This document shows positions 1-8,951 of a DNA stretch of 64,000 bases, one piece after another; the stretch's first letter is position 1; each line of letters starts with the position of its first letter. The notes beneath the pieces are model-generated. The model worked only from the letters and a program-made list of their open reading frames with translations, ran no database searches and was not told where the DNA came from. The position numbers and the translations under genes are program-made. Origin of the DNA: JAWKOK01 sp963765875 (GTDB lineage: Bacteria > Chloroflexota > Anaerolineae > Caldilineales > Caldilineaceae); the NCBI GenBank assembly GCA_963765875.1, contig CAVXYK010000006.1, positions 62,001 to 126,000 of the forward strand, in the 5' to 3' direction.

Positions 1-174
1 CATCGGTAACTCTCGAAGGGTAGCACCAGCGGGGGTTTCTGTCAATCCATAATCGCTTCAGAAAATTGAAGGACCGACAGCATTCACCGTCTGGCAGCAC
101 TTGGCATGGGCGGCGAGTATTCTGGCGATTGAGAAAACGTCGGTTCTTCTCAATCTCATGTGGTATCCGATGGG

Positions 175-450
175 CTACTCGGCTGAACCGGCTAGCGTAT
201 AGAAGGTGCCGCGGCCTTTGCCGTGGCGCTGGAGTTGGCCGCCCTCAACCAATGCCGCCAGCTTACGGGTTGCCGTCGCCTTGCTGACGCCCGTCATGTC
301 GATCAACTCGGCAGTCGTAATCCGACCGGTCACCTCGACGTGGTTGATCGCCATCTCCAGCTCACGATCAAGGGGATCGATCGAATCGGACTCGCTCTCC
401 GTTTGAAGTTCGTTTTCGTGGCTTGGATCGAGGATGCGCGCCATCTCCAA
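175..450 (-). CDS. Winged-helix DNA-binding segment, probably the C-terminus of the upstream TPR protein
   Basis: The 91 residues form a DeoR/MarR-like winged helix: a helix-turn-helix around ITTAELIDMTGVSKATATRK, then a wing rich in Gly and Arg ending GRGTFYTLAG. The frame opens at TTG 450 (or ATG 444) and overlaps the end of the TPR gene by 83 bases in another frame, with an in-frame stop at 469-471. Either it is a separate overlapping gene, or a one-base frame break near 455-468 has split a single TPR-wHTH protein. I favour the second, because the TPR reading frame ends in an Arg/Lys-rich tail that looks out of frame. Role inferred: DNA binding. Confidence 0.55.
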   Translation of the reverse strand: MEMARILDPSHENELQTESESDSIDPLDRELEMAINHVEVTGRITTAELIDMTGVSKATATRKLAALVEGGQLQRHGKGRGTFYTLAGSAE

Positions 451-2344
451 GATGCTCGATTGACCGTCTCAACGCGGGAAATTGGCTCAGAATCTCCCCA
501 TAGTAAGCGATCTCATCCTCCAGACCCGCGTCGTTGCTCAGCTCATAGCCCTGATGCCAATGGCGCGCTGCCGCTTCGAGTTCGCCTCGCTCCGCCAGCG
601 CTTCGGCCAAATTCGAGTGGCTTCTTGACTGGGTCAGGGTCCAACCGCCCTCCTCGCAGAGCTTCAGGCAACGACTGTAGGCATCGATGGCGTTTTCCAG
701 ATCGCCGCCAAAATGATAGGCTGCCCCCATGTTGAGCAGCGCCACCGCTACATGTTCGCCATTGGCCAGCCGCTCGAATGCAGCGACAGCCTCGGCGTGG
801 GCCGATACGGCGTTGTATGTGTCGCCCATGTTGGCGTAGATGAGGCCGAGATTGCTGAGCGACTTGGCAATGCCGAACGGATCGCCGGACTGTTCCCGCA
901 GCATGAGCGCCTTCTGGGCCTGCTGCAACGCAATCTCATACTGTTCCTGATGTCGATAGAGACTGGCCAGCGCGTCGTAGATTCTCGCTTCGGCTTCCGG
1001 CTGATGGGTAGCCAATGCGAGGGCGTTTTGGAGATCCTCCTCCGCCGCTGCCCATTCACGCCGCTCAATACGCACCCACGCCCGATCTTTGAGCATTTCT
1101 ACGAACTCAGTCAGCATACTCGCATCACCAGTCAGACCGGATATGGGCATGGCGTTACTGAAATAATCTGCGGCCTGCCCATAATAGGTCAGGGCATGCA
1201 GTTGATTTCGTTGCTCGTAGATCTTGCCCATTCGCCGATAGATCCGTCCACGCCGCAGATCGTCCGGCGCAACGGTTGCTGCCGACCGCGCCGCGACAAG
1301 TGCATTCTCATGACGCCCTGTGGCCAGATAGAGGTCACACAACAGAAGTTGCATCTCGCACCAGGTTTCGGCTTCGACGCGCTCTCGATCGAATTGCAGT
1401 AGTGCGTCGCAGAGTTCATCAGATGCCAACTCACCGATCAGCTCCTGAGCAGTGCTAAGCAGCAGCGTAGCTGCACGCTCCACCTCTCCCGCCTGTCGAA
1501 GATGGTACGCGGCGTTCAAGGGCTCGCCGGCCTCAACATAGAAGGAACCAATGCCGAGATGCCGAATACGCCGTCGATGCTTCTCCTGTCGATGCGTGAC
1601 ATAGGTTCGCAACGGCGGTGAAAGCCAAAGCGTCGCCCCGTCATCGCCAACAAGCAGACAACGACGCGCCACAAGCAGATCAATCGAGTCATTGACATCG
1701 GCGATGGCCTCTGACTTGGCGATATCGGCCAGTAACGACCGGGAGAAGACGTCGGTGAATGTAGCGGCGATGCCAAGAATGTGCTTGGCAACAGGCAAGG
1801 CTTCGAGGGGCTGATATAGTGCATCGAGGGCCTGCTGCTGGAGCATGGCCGTCGCCGCGCCGTCGGCCGCCTGGCCACGCAACCAGTGACCGACGTCCCG
1901 AATGGCGCGGTTTCGCTCGTCGAAAAAAGCGTCCTGGCTAGGAATGCCTGTTAGCGCCATCAGTGTCTCTGTATAGCGCCCGCCTTCAACAAATTCGTCG
2001 GGATGGAGCGGCTCAATGTACCGGTGACGCAGAATATTGTAGCGCCACCATGCCGGCTGGATCCACGTCGGATCGTCGTAGGGGCGCTCACGCCCAAAGG
2101 GATAGACGATGGCACCAGGGGCCAGACACTCGACCGCCCAGCGGAGAATAAGCCGCAGACCATTGCCGCGTTCATCTGCCGTGGGCGAGACTTCGTCGCA
2201 GACCAGTGTTGGCGTGACCAGCGTCGAATCGGCCAGGGGAGACCTCGATAGCAGCAACACGTTATGGTATTGTTTGAACGCATCACTGACCGCACGGGTC
2301 AGTTGACGTTCTGTCATGTCGCCAATGGAAAGAGCGGGTGTCAT
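368..2344 (-). CDS. Large TPR-repeat protein, putative regulator
   Basis: A 658-residue soluble protein with no signal peptide. Residues 1-300 match no domain I can name and contain a helical segment resembling the winged-helix/linker part of STAND-type regulators, but no Walker A motif is visible. From about 330 to 605 there are repeated TPR units with the A-x-Y-x-x-G pattern (GLIYANMGDTYNAVSAHAEA, then NMGAAYHFGGDLENAIDAYS, then SNLAEALAERGELEAAARHW). The last 40 residues look out of frame relative to the winged helix encoded just downstream. ATG 2344 is the only sensible start. It diverges from the secreted peptidase gene across a 180-base gap holding GAGCCGATT repeats, which could be its operator. 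TPR assignment is firm; function is inference. Confidence 0.8.
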   Translation of the reverse strand: MTPALSIGDMTERQLTRAVSDAFKQYHNVLLLSRSPLADSTLVTPTLVCDEVSPTADERGNGLRLILRWAVECLAPGAIVYPFGRERPYDDPTWIQPAWWRYNILRHRYIEPLHPDEFVEGGRYTETLMALTGIPSQDAFFDERNRAIRDVGHWLRGQAADGAATAMLQQQALDALYQPLEALPVAKHILGIAATFTDVFSRSLLADIAKSEAIADVNDSIDLLVARRCLLVGDDGATLWLSPPLRTYVTHRQEKHRRRIRHLGIGSFYVEAGEPLNAAYHLRQAGEVERAATLLLSTAQELIGELASDELCDALLQFDRERVEAETWCEMQLLLCDLYLATGRHENALVAARSAATVAPDDLRRGRIYRRMGKIYEQRNQLHALTYYGQAADYFSNAMPISGLTGDASMLTEFVEMLKDRAWVRIERREWAAAEEDLQNALALATHQPEAEARIYDALASLYRHQEQYEIALQQAQKALMLREQSGDPFGIAKSLSNLGLIYANMGDTYNAVSAHAEAVAAFERLANGEHVAVALLNMGAAYHFGGDLENAIDAYSRCLKLCEEGGWTLTQSRSHSNLAEALAERGELEAAARHWHQGYELSNDAGLEDEIAYYGEILSQFPALRRSIEHLGDGAHPRSKPRKRTSNGERVRFDRSP

Positions 2345-2363
2345 GCAAAGTCCAATTGAAATT

Positions 2364-2400
2364 GAGCCGATTTGAGCCGATTCGTGTCAGAAATCGGCTC
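2364..2400. promoter_or_regulatory. Operator-like repeat cluster between divergent genes
   Basis: GAGCCGATT occurs at 2364-2372 and 2374-2382, ten bases apart, and its inverse AATCGGCTC lies at 2392-2400. A TATACT box follows at 2411-2416. Two direct copies one helical turn apart plus an inverted copy suggest binding sites for a dimeric regulator. The winged-helix/TPR protein encoded next to it is the obvious candidate, by inference. Confidence 0.4.
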
Positions 2401-2526
2401 AGCCAGGAATTATACTTGGATTGTAGCGAGTTCGGATACATCCCACATTGAAGGGGGGAACGCTCAGCCCCTACGCAAACGTCATGAACTCATTCTGAAT
2501 ATATCCAGATGATAGCGAGGGTAACG

Positions 2527-5136
2527 ATGAAACTGTTTCAAAAAATCCGCCACACGGTGCTGAGTCAGAAGCGCCACGCATTGACCAGACTTGCGACAGC
2601 ATTTGGCCTGCCGCTGCTGCTGACCGGCGTCCTGTTTGCCGTCGTCACGGTTGATGCCGTGGGCGTGGCCGCCGCCATGGAAGTAGCTGCCGCCAGTACA
2701 GATACCGTCCGTGAAGATGATGCCTCAGTGAATTCAGCAGAGGCTTGCGATGCCGTGACTGATATTCCCACATCCGAATGTCTCGCCCTCGCCAATTTCT
2801 TCACCCAGACCAAGGGCGTCAAATGGCTGGAGAGTTCAAACTGGCTCACCATTAGCGAGACCATCTCGCCATGCGACTGGTATGGCGTCGCCTGCGCCGA
2901 CGGACACGTAACCGAGTTGAGTCTGAGCGGCAACGCCCTTGGCGGAACTCTACCCTCATCACTCGGGGAATTGCCTTTCCTAACTCGCCTGCTGCTGGAC
3001 AACAACGCCATCGGCGGGGCGATTGGACCCGGCATCTGCAACCTTGTCGGTACGCTCCAGCAAGTCGAACTAGATTATAACAGACTCTCGGCTTCGGGCA
3101 ATCGATCACGCAGTTGCCTGGACCAACTAGATCCCGGCTGGTCGACAACACAGACCGTTGCCCCAACCGGCCTGACTGTGGAGTCCATGACAGTATCGGC
3201 ACTGACGCTGAGCTGGACGCCCATCGAGTATGTGGCGGACGGTGGCTATTACACCATCGGATTCTCGACAAAGGCCGATGGCCCATACACCGTTCATGGA
3301 ACGACGGCAAACAAAGAGGCATCCAGCTATCTAGTCGATGGCCTCGATCCGGGTCGCACCTACTATGTGCGGGTGCGGACCTACACGCCGGCCCACGACG
3401 ACCAAGCAAATGACCTGGTGAGCGATTACGCTTCCTCGGCGGCCGTCACCGCCGCCCTCCGCTCAGTTCTGCTGGCCGTCTACTTCGGTGCTGACAACGA
3501 CCTGGATTCATACGCCAGAATCATTCAAGGTCGGCTGGTACGTGGCACCCTCAACAATCCCAACCTGACCGTCGTTGCCCTGATTGACCGGCTGGGCGAA
3601 GACAACACGCAGGTCTGGACCGCCGCCAATGGAGTCGCCACGGTCGATAGTGGGTTTCTCGCAGCTTTGAACACCAGTGAAGTGGACACATCCGATCCGG
3701 AGGTCCTCAGTGGTTTTCTTGACTATGCGAAAGACTTGGTGAAAGCCGACGTTACCATTGCCTCGATTATCGGCCATGGCGTCGGCCTTGCACCTGAGCT
3801 GACCGCATTCGTAGAAGATGGCGGAGCGATCGCCTCGGCGTCCACCAACCAGGCCATTCCAGCGCTGCCCCGCCAGAAGGACCACACCCCTACTGACGTC
3901 ACCAACCGCAGCTACATGAGTACGCCTGAACTGGGTCGGGCGCTTGCGGCCGCAACAGACAACGGCGCAGATCCTTTCGACCTGATCTTCTTCGACCAGT
4001 GTTTCGCCGGCAATCTCGATGTGCTCTATGAGGTGCGCAGTACGGCCAAAGTCTTTGTCGCCTCCCCCAATTACGCCTGGTTGGTTGCACCCTACGCTCG
4101 CTACATTGTGGAGTTCAGCCCAGCGCGCTCCGTCGAGCAGATGGCCGAGGGCATCATCAACATCTACCAGCGCACGCTCAACGACCGCCACCCCAATGCC
4201 ATCTTTGCAATACGCAGCGCCGATATCACCGCAGTGGCCGGGGCCGTCGACACAATGGCCACGACACTGATGCAGGCCGTGAGAGCAGGCGAGGCCAAGA
4301 AGATCGGCACGTCATCCGTCAACAGCCACTTTGCCGACACGACACAGTGCGGAGCCGGCAATCTGGTCCTCGGTCCACCGGATGAGATGATCGGTGCGGG
4401 ACAGTTCGCAGACAATCTTCAACGCGCCTTTGGCCCAGGGGACGCACATGGCGTCCACGCTGCCGCAGGCGATCTGATCACAGCGTTGGATCAGATCCGC
4501 AGCACCTTCCGAGTCGGCGCGCCCTACCTTGAGCCGGATGAATTCTGGGATTATGATGACACCATCACGCTCCTGGCCCCACTGGATCGTGCGACAAGGC
4601 CGGGCGTCGCCTGGCGGGCAAGCATCTACCGCGAGATGGAAGGGGAGTCGGCCATCTGGACGCCCATGCCCGGCACGACGGTCACCCTAGGCAGTTCGTT
4701 CGCCTATGTGAAAGAGGGCATGTGGGACGAGTTCATTAACCTATGGTACACAGAGCCGATGACGCCGACCGTAGGCCAGTGGTGCAACTATACACCGCCC
4801 TCACGCGTAATCTCGGACACCGTCGAAATCATGTCGTTGACAGTGGATGCCACCGGGCTCACCGAATTGCAGTTGACCTGGGCCGAACCGGCCGGTACGC
4901 CAGTTGCCGACTATCTGATCCACGCCCGCCAGCCCGGCGACATCAGTTGGACACAGATCGCCTCACCGCCGGTATCAGAAACTGAGCACAAACTCTCGGT
5001 CGTTGCGGACGGAAAGTATCGCTTCATCGTCATCGCCACCGACATCGATGGAACAGTCGTGGCCAAGTCGGACACAGTCGATTGGCAAGGTGAAAGCCCG
5101 CCGAAAGAGATCTACTTGCCGCTCATTTCACGCTGA
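2527..5136 (+). CDS. Secreted LRR-FN3-clostripain family (C11) cysteine peptidase
   Basis: The predicted start ATG 2527 has a GAGGG ribosome site; ATG 2509 lacks one. A basic N-terminus and a hydrophobic segment ending near residue 50 give an export signal. Order of domains: plant-type leucine-rich repeats (about 75-190, with WYGVACADGHVTELSLSGN), an FN3 domain (about 210-310), then a clostripain-like C11 catalytic domain (about 315-770) with the expected GADNDLDSY opening, catalytic His417 in IIGHG and Cys492 in FFDQCFAGN. A second FN3-like domain follows at about 785-855, and the protein ends PKEIYLPLISR. C11 enzymes cleave after Arg or Lys. The C-terminal YLPLI motif recurs in the PD40 protein of this window. 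It probably acts outside the cell on protein substrates; its activity is inferred from the His/Cys pair. Confidence 0.85.
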   Translation: MKLFQKIRHTVLSQKRHALTRLATAFGLPLLLTGVLFAVVTVDAVGVAAAMEVAAASTDTVREDDASVNSAEACDAVTDIPTSECLALANFFTQTKGVKWLESSNWLTISETISPCDWYGVACADGHVTELSLSGNALGGTLPSSLGELPFLTRLLLDNNAIGGAIGPGICNLVGTLQQVELDYNRLSASGNRSRSCLDQLDPGWSTTQTVAPTGLTVESMTVSALTLSWTPIEYVADGGYYTIGFSTKADGPYTVHGTTANKEASSYLVDGLDPGRTYYVRVRTYTPAHDDQANDLVSDYASSAAVTAALRSVLLAVYFGADNDLDSYARIIQGRLVRGTLNNPNLTVVALIDRLGEDNTQVWTAANGVATVDSGFLAALNTSEVDTSDPEVLSGFLDYAKDLVKADVTIASIIGHGVGLAPELTAFVEDGGAIASASTNQAIPALPRQKDHTPTDVTNRSYMSTPELGRALAAATDNGADPFDLIFFDQCFAGNLDVLYEVRSTAKVFVASPNYAWLVAPYARYIVEFSPARSVEQMAEGIINIYQRTLNDRHPNAIFAIRSADITAVAGAVDTMATTLMQAVRAGEAKKIGTSSVNSHFADTTQCGAGNLVLGPPDEMIGAGQFADNLQRAFGPGDAHGVHAAAGDLITALDQIRSTFRVGAPYLEPDEFWDYDDTITLLAPLDRATRPGVAWRASIYREMEGESAIWTPMPGTTVTLGSSFAYVKEGMWDEFINLWYTEPMTPTVGQWCNYTPPSRVISDTVEIMSLTVDATGLTELQLTWAEPAGTPVADYLIHARQPGDISWTQIASPPVSETEHKLSVVADGKYRFIVIATDIDGTVVAKSDTVDWQGESPPKEIYLPLISR

Positions 5137-5171
5137 CCGAACCCGATGTTGACCGGGGCAAAGTTGAAGAC

Positions 5172-5205
5172 AGCGGGGCAGATCTTCGCGAAGATCTGCC
5201 CCGCT
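5172..5205 (+). terminator. 34-bp perfect palindrome, transcription terminator
   Basis: The sequence from AGCGGGGCAGATCT to its complement AGATCTGCCCCGCT is perfectly self-complementary around TCGCGA, 36 bases after the peptidase stop, and is followed by a short T run (GCTTTC). It probably terminates the peptidase transcript. Confidence 0.65.
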
Positions 5206-5242
5206 GCTTTCAGAAGCTAGTTGACAAGATGAGTACACTATT

Positions 5243-5312
5243 TAGCATTCCGGGATTGAGCCACCCCCAGCTCCATTTTCAGGCTATGGTTTGGCTCAAC
5301 CCCGGAATGCTA
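5243..5312. repeat. Long inverted repeat, 21-bp arms
   Basis: The arm at 5243-5263 (TAGCATTCCGGGATTGAGCC and one more base) pairs with 5292-5312 with one G-T wobble across a 28-base spacer. It lies in the 370-base gap between two convergent genes. It may be a second terminator serving purB or a small mobile palindrome. I see no gene in the rest of 5313-5581. Confidence 0.6.
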
Positions 5313-5581
5313 GCGCACACATGTGGGCTTTTCAAACAGTTTCTCAATATTCTAGGCTGAATGAAACTCCTGCCAGAATCGGCGACAACACGAATCAATC
5401 CTGCTAAACTGAGATCAATTTGAAGCCTATGGTTCGGGCATGCGACCTTTGGATCGAAAAGACACTCTGTCATCCGTTCACGAAGTGGGCGGATGACATG
5501 CATTGTTGCTTCTGGAAAACCTGCTCTCGAACGGTAGTTTTCAATCTGACATGAGTGTAGCCATCAGTCAACAAAACCCGA

Positions 5582-6982
5582 TCACGCCACAGCAGCACGA
5601 ATCTGTGCAGCCATGGCCAGCGCCCGCTCGGTGGCGTCGCCAACATGTTCGCCGGCCTCCATCATTGCAGGCACATCTCCGGCATCTATCCAGCGGGTGA
5701 CGCGCTCGTCGCCGGCCAACAGATCGGAGAGCGGATTCGACTGCCCTTCCTGGAGTGCGGCCCAGGCGGTCAGGCTATGTTCGCGGATCACCTCGTGCAT
5801 CTCCTGGCGGTCGCCGCCGGCCTTGACAGCCGCCATCAACACCCGTTCGGTTGCAGCGAAGAGACCATAGTCCTGCAGATTTCGTGCGATGGGTCCTGGC
5901 CAGAAACGCATCCCATCCACCAGGCGAGCCGCACGCGACAGGATCTCATCGGTAATCAAGAATGCCTCGGGCAACACGAAGCGCCGATTGGCCGAATCAT
6001 CCAAGGTGCGCTCCAACAAGCTAAGCGCGGCATTGTCCCACATGACCCGGGGCAGAGCGGCAACCAGGCGGGTCAGACTGTCGATGTTTTCAGCCACAAT
6101 CGGATTGCGCTTGAATGGCATGGCGCTGGATCCTACTTGTTTGGCCCCAAATGGTTCGCTCCACTCGCCGAAGGGCGGGCTCTGCAATATGCGCAGGTCA
6201 AAGGCAAATTTGTGCAGACTGGCGCTAAGTCCGGCCAGGGCGTTGAGCACAAACCAGTCCTGCTTGCGCGGATAGGTCTGGGTCGCCACCTCGAAGGTCG
6301 CCAGGCCCAATTTCTCCATGACACTGGCCTCCAGCTGGCGCGCCGTCATGTCGGTATCGGCCAGCAACTGCGTGTAGCTGGCGCTTGTTCCGACGGCCCC
6401 CTTGAGCCCCTTGCCGAGAATGCCGCCACGAACCCGTCGCAGCTCACCCAGATCGGCCAGCAGATCCTGCCCATATTGGGCCAACCGATAGCCGACTGTG
6501 GTTGGCTCGGCCGGCTGAATATGCGTGAACGCAATGGCCGCCGTCTCCGCCTCAGCATCGACGCGCTGAGCCAGGCTGGAAAGAATGCCCTCAAGCTGCT
6601 TGATGACCAGATCGAGTGACCGCTGAAGACGAATCGCATCGACGTTGTCGAGCGCGTCCATCGATGTCGCGCCCAGATGGATGATTGCGCCACCGACCGG
6701 ACACTGCTCTGCATAGGTCTTGATTTCGGCCATGAGATCGTGGCGGATCTCGCGCTCGATTTCCGTCGCACGCTCGATATCGACATCATCCTGATGTGCG
6801 ACCAGATCTGCCACCTGAGCTGATGTGACCAGTCCGGCATCCGCCTGGGCTTCGGCTAATGCTACCCAGAATCGGCGGAGCAGACGTCGCTTCTCCGCTT
6901 CGCTCCAGGTCGAGCGCATGGCCTCGCCGCCATACCGCCAGGTGATCGGTGAAATGTAGGTCTCATGGGTAAACTGAGTCAT
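5582..6982 (-). CDS. purB: Adenylosuccinate lyase
   Basis: Cleaves SAICAR to AICAR and adenylosuccinate to AMP, releasing fumarate, in purine synthesis. About 466 residues from ATG 6982 (an upstream ATG at 7006 has no ribosome site). The fumarase/aspartase signature SSAMPFKRNP is intact, as are the HLGATSMDALDN and FTHIQPAEPTTVG active-site segments. The C-terminal half reads LLERTLDDSANRR and VKAGGDRQEMHEVIREHS, which resembles the animal-type enzyme more than Bacillus PurB. It stands alone, leftward, with no other pur genes beside it. Confidence 0.93.
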   Translation of the reverse strand: MTQFTHETYISPITWRYGGEAMRSTWSEAEKRRLLRRFWVALAEAQADAGLVTSAQVADLVAHQDDVDIERATEIEREIRHDLMAEIKTYAEQCPVGGAIIHLGATSMDALDNVDAIRLQRSLDLVIKQLEGILSSLAQRVDAEAETAAIAFTHIQPAEPTTVGYRLAQYGQDLLADLGELRRVRGGILGKGLKGAVGTSASYTQLLADTDMTARQLEASVMEKLGLATFEVATQTYPRKQDWFVLNALAGLSASLHKFAFDLRILQSPPFGEWSEPFGAKQVGSSAMPFKRNPIVAENIDSLTRLVAALPRVMWDNAALSLLERTLDDSANRRFVLPEAFLITDEILSRAARLVDGMRFWPGPIARNLQDYGLFAATERVLMAAVKAGGDRQEMHEVIREHSLTAWAALQEGQSNPLSDLLAGDERVTRWIDAGDVPAMMEAGEHVGDATERALAMAAQIRAAVA

Positions 6983-7012
6983 GGGTGCTGGTTCCAATCT
7001 CAACATTAGACG

Positions 7013-7135
7013 CTACTGCGAAAAGGCCGGTTTCACCACGGAGGCACGGAGGGGACACGGAGTTCACAGAGGAAAAGCTCTTTCAATCTGTGGTTGTCGG
7101 CGTCCATCTGTAGTGAAACCGCCTATTTGCAGTAG
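7013..7135. repeat. Intergenic hairpin with repeated CACGGAG words
   Basis: CTACTGC..GGTTTCAC at 7013-7036 pairs with GTGAAACC..GCAGTAG at 7113-7135. Between the arms the words CACGGAGG, CACGGAGG and CACGGAG repeat, and ATCTGT-type words on the other side partly pair with them. It lies upstream of purB and is one of seven such elements in this window. Confidence 0.6.
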
Positions 7136-7288
7136 TGTCAACATTTGGGTTTGCGATTCGACTGGGTTCCATTCTACGGTGAAGCGCTTTGTCCGCCAAG
7201 CGTGAATGGCGTTGAATCAGCCTTGAATCGGGAGCGGAATACCGTTAGAATCAGAATGGGTATCGCAGCAACGATCGAAGGCCATCCG

Positions 7289-7356
7289 GTAGGGACGATC
7301 CTTGTGATCGTCTCGGGTGATCGTCTTGGGCGAGCGACCATAAGGCTCGTCTCTAC
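7289..7356. repeat. 68-bp near-palindrome before the kinase gene
   Basis: GTAGGGACGATCCTTGTGAT begins an almost self-complementary stretch ending GGCTCGTCTCTAC. It contains CCTTGTG and CCTTATG-like words that form small hairpins (GACGATC-CTTGT-GATCGTC). It ends 17 bases before the FGGY kinase start, so it could affect that transcript's leader. Confidence 0.55.
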
Positions 7357-7373
7357 ACGAACAGGAATTCTCT

Positions 7374-8951
7374 ATGCCAACCCCATGCAACGCCATCCTG
7401 GCCATCGACCTGGGCACGTCCGGGATAAAGGCCGCGCTCGTTTCCGTGGAAGGCAGCGTGCTGGGTTGGGAAACAGAAGCTGTCCGGACGCTCATGCTGG
7501 AGGGCGGCGGCGCGGAGCAAGACCTTGATCAGTGGTGGACAGCGCTTGTCAATGCGGTCCGGCGCTTGTTGGCCCGACAGCTCGTACCCGTCGACCAAGT
7601 GTCAGGCATCTGCTGCACCGGCCAATGGTCGGGCACAGTGGCGGTGGACCGGACAGGGAAACATCTGCACAACGCCATCATCTGGTTGGATGCACGCGGT
7701 GCGCCCTATGTTGCGGAGATCACCAGCGGGCCGATCAGATTCGACGGCTATGGCATCGACAAGGCCTGGGAGTGGGTTCGTCGCACCGGCGGCATTCCAA
7801 CCCACTCCGGCAAAGATTCCATTGCGCATATTCTCTTCCTGCGTCATCAACACCGCGAGATCTATGAGCGCACGCACAAGTTTTTGGAGCCGACCGACTA
7901 CATCAACCTGCGCCTGACCGGCCAGTTTGTCGCTTCTGCCGCTTCGAACACGTTGCACTGGGTGACCGACAATCGCGACATCAACAACATCCACTACGAT
8001 GAGCACCTGCTTAAGCTCTCCTCGCTGGAACGGGAAAAATTGCCCGACCTGCATCAGTGCAGCGAGGTAATCGGCCCGATCCTCCCCCAGGTTGCCGGCG
8101 AATTGGGACTGGGAGAGCATGTTCAAGTCGTTCTCGGCGCACCTGACCTGCATGCGACAGCCATCGGGTCCGGCGCCGTAGACGATCTTGCGCCCCATCT
8201 CTGCATCGGCACATCCTCCTGGCTGAGCTGCCATCTGCCCTACAAAAAGACCGATCTGATCCACAACATGGCTGCCCTGCCTGCAGCCCTGCCGGGCAAG
8301 TACTTCCTGGTCAACGAGCAGGAACTGGCCGGCGCTTGCCTGACGTTCCTAAGAGAGAACATCCTCTTTCCAAACGATGAACTCGGCTATCGTCCGCTGG
8401 AGGAAGACCTTTTTCATGTACTGGATCGCCTGGTCGATCAGACGCCGGCAGGCAGCAACGGCGTCATCTTCACTCCCTGGCTGAACGGCGAGCGCACACC
8501 GGTTGACGACAGCAGCATTCGCGGCGGCTTCCACAATCTCTCGCTACAATCAACGCGGTCTGACCTTGTGCGAGCGGTCTATGAGGGCGTCGCGCTGAAC
8601 ACACGATGGTTGCTGACCTATGTGGAGAAGTTCGTCGGTCAGCGCCTGGAGGCAATCAACATAGTAGGCGGCGGCGCAAATTCGCCAGTTTGGTGTCAGA
8701 TCTTCGCTGACGTCCTCAACCGGGAGATCCGGCAGGTCGAAGAACCGGTGGCAAGCACGGTGCGGGGAGCAGGCATCATGGGCGCCATCGGCCTTGGCTT
8801 CATGAACGTCGACAGCGTCTCCAGCCGGATCCGAATTGCGCAGACTTTTGAGCCGATTGCTGACCACAGCGAGGTCCATGATCGGCACTTTGAAGCGTTT
8901 CTGGCCCTCTACAAAAGCACGCACAAAATCTATAGGCGGCTTCACACATGA
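7374..8951 (+). CDS. FGGY-family carbohydrate kinase (xylulokinase-like)
   Basis: Phosphorylates a sugar or polyol with ATP. The N-terminal phosphate-binding loop IDLGTSGIKAAL (about residues 10-21), the GQWSGTVAVD segment, the catalytic Asp in GAPDLHATAIGSGA and the C-terminal FGGY signature around FTPWLNGERTP and GGGANSPVW are present. At 525 residues it is slightly longer than E. coli XylB. An AGGA ribosome site precedes ATG 7374. The stop overlaps the next gene by four bases (ATGA), so it is translationally coupled to the S1P-lyase-like enzyme, which is an unusual partner. The substrate cannot be read from the sequence. Xylulose is the family default, but a substrate shared with the downstream lyase is possible. 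Confidence 0.85.
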   Translation: MPTPCNAILAIDLGTSGIKAALVSVEGSVLGWETEAVRTLMLEGGGAEQDLDQWWTALVNAVRRLLARQLVPVDQVSGICCTGQWSGTVAVDRTGKHLHNAIIWLDARGAPYVAEITSGPIRFDGYGIDKAWEWVRRTGGIPTHSGKDSIAHILFLRHQHREIYERTHKFLEPTDYINLRLTGQFVASAASNTLHWVTDNRDINNIHYDEHLLKLSSLEREKLPDLHQCSEVIGPILPQVAGELGLGEHVQVVLGAPDLHATAIGSGAVDDLAPHLCIGTSSWLSCHLPYKKTDLIHNMAALPAALPGKYFLVNEQELAGACLTFLRENILFPNDELGYRPLEEDLFHVLDRLVDQTPAGSNGVIFTPWLNGERTPVDDSSIRGGFHNLSLQSTRSDLVRAVYEGVALNTRWLLTYVEKFVGQRLEAINIVGGGANSPVWCQIFADVLNREIRQVEEPVASTVRGAGIMGAIGLGFMNVDSVSSRIRIAQTFEPIADHSEVHDRHFEAFLALYKSTHKIYRRLHT

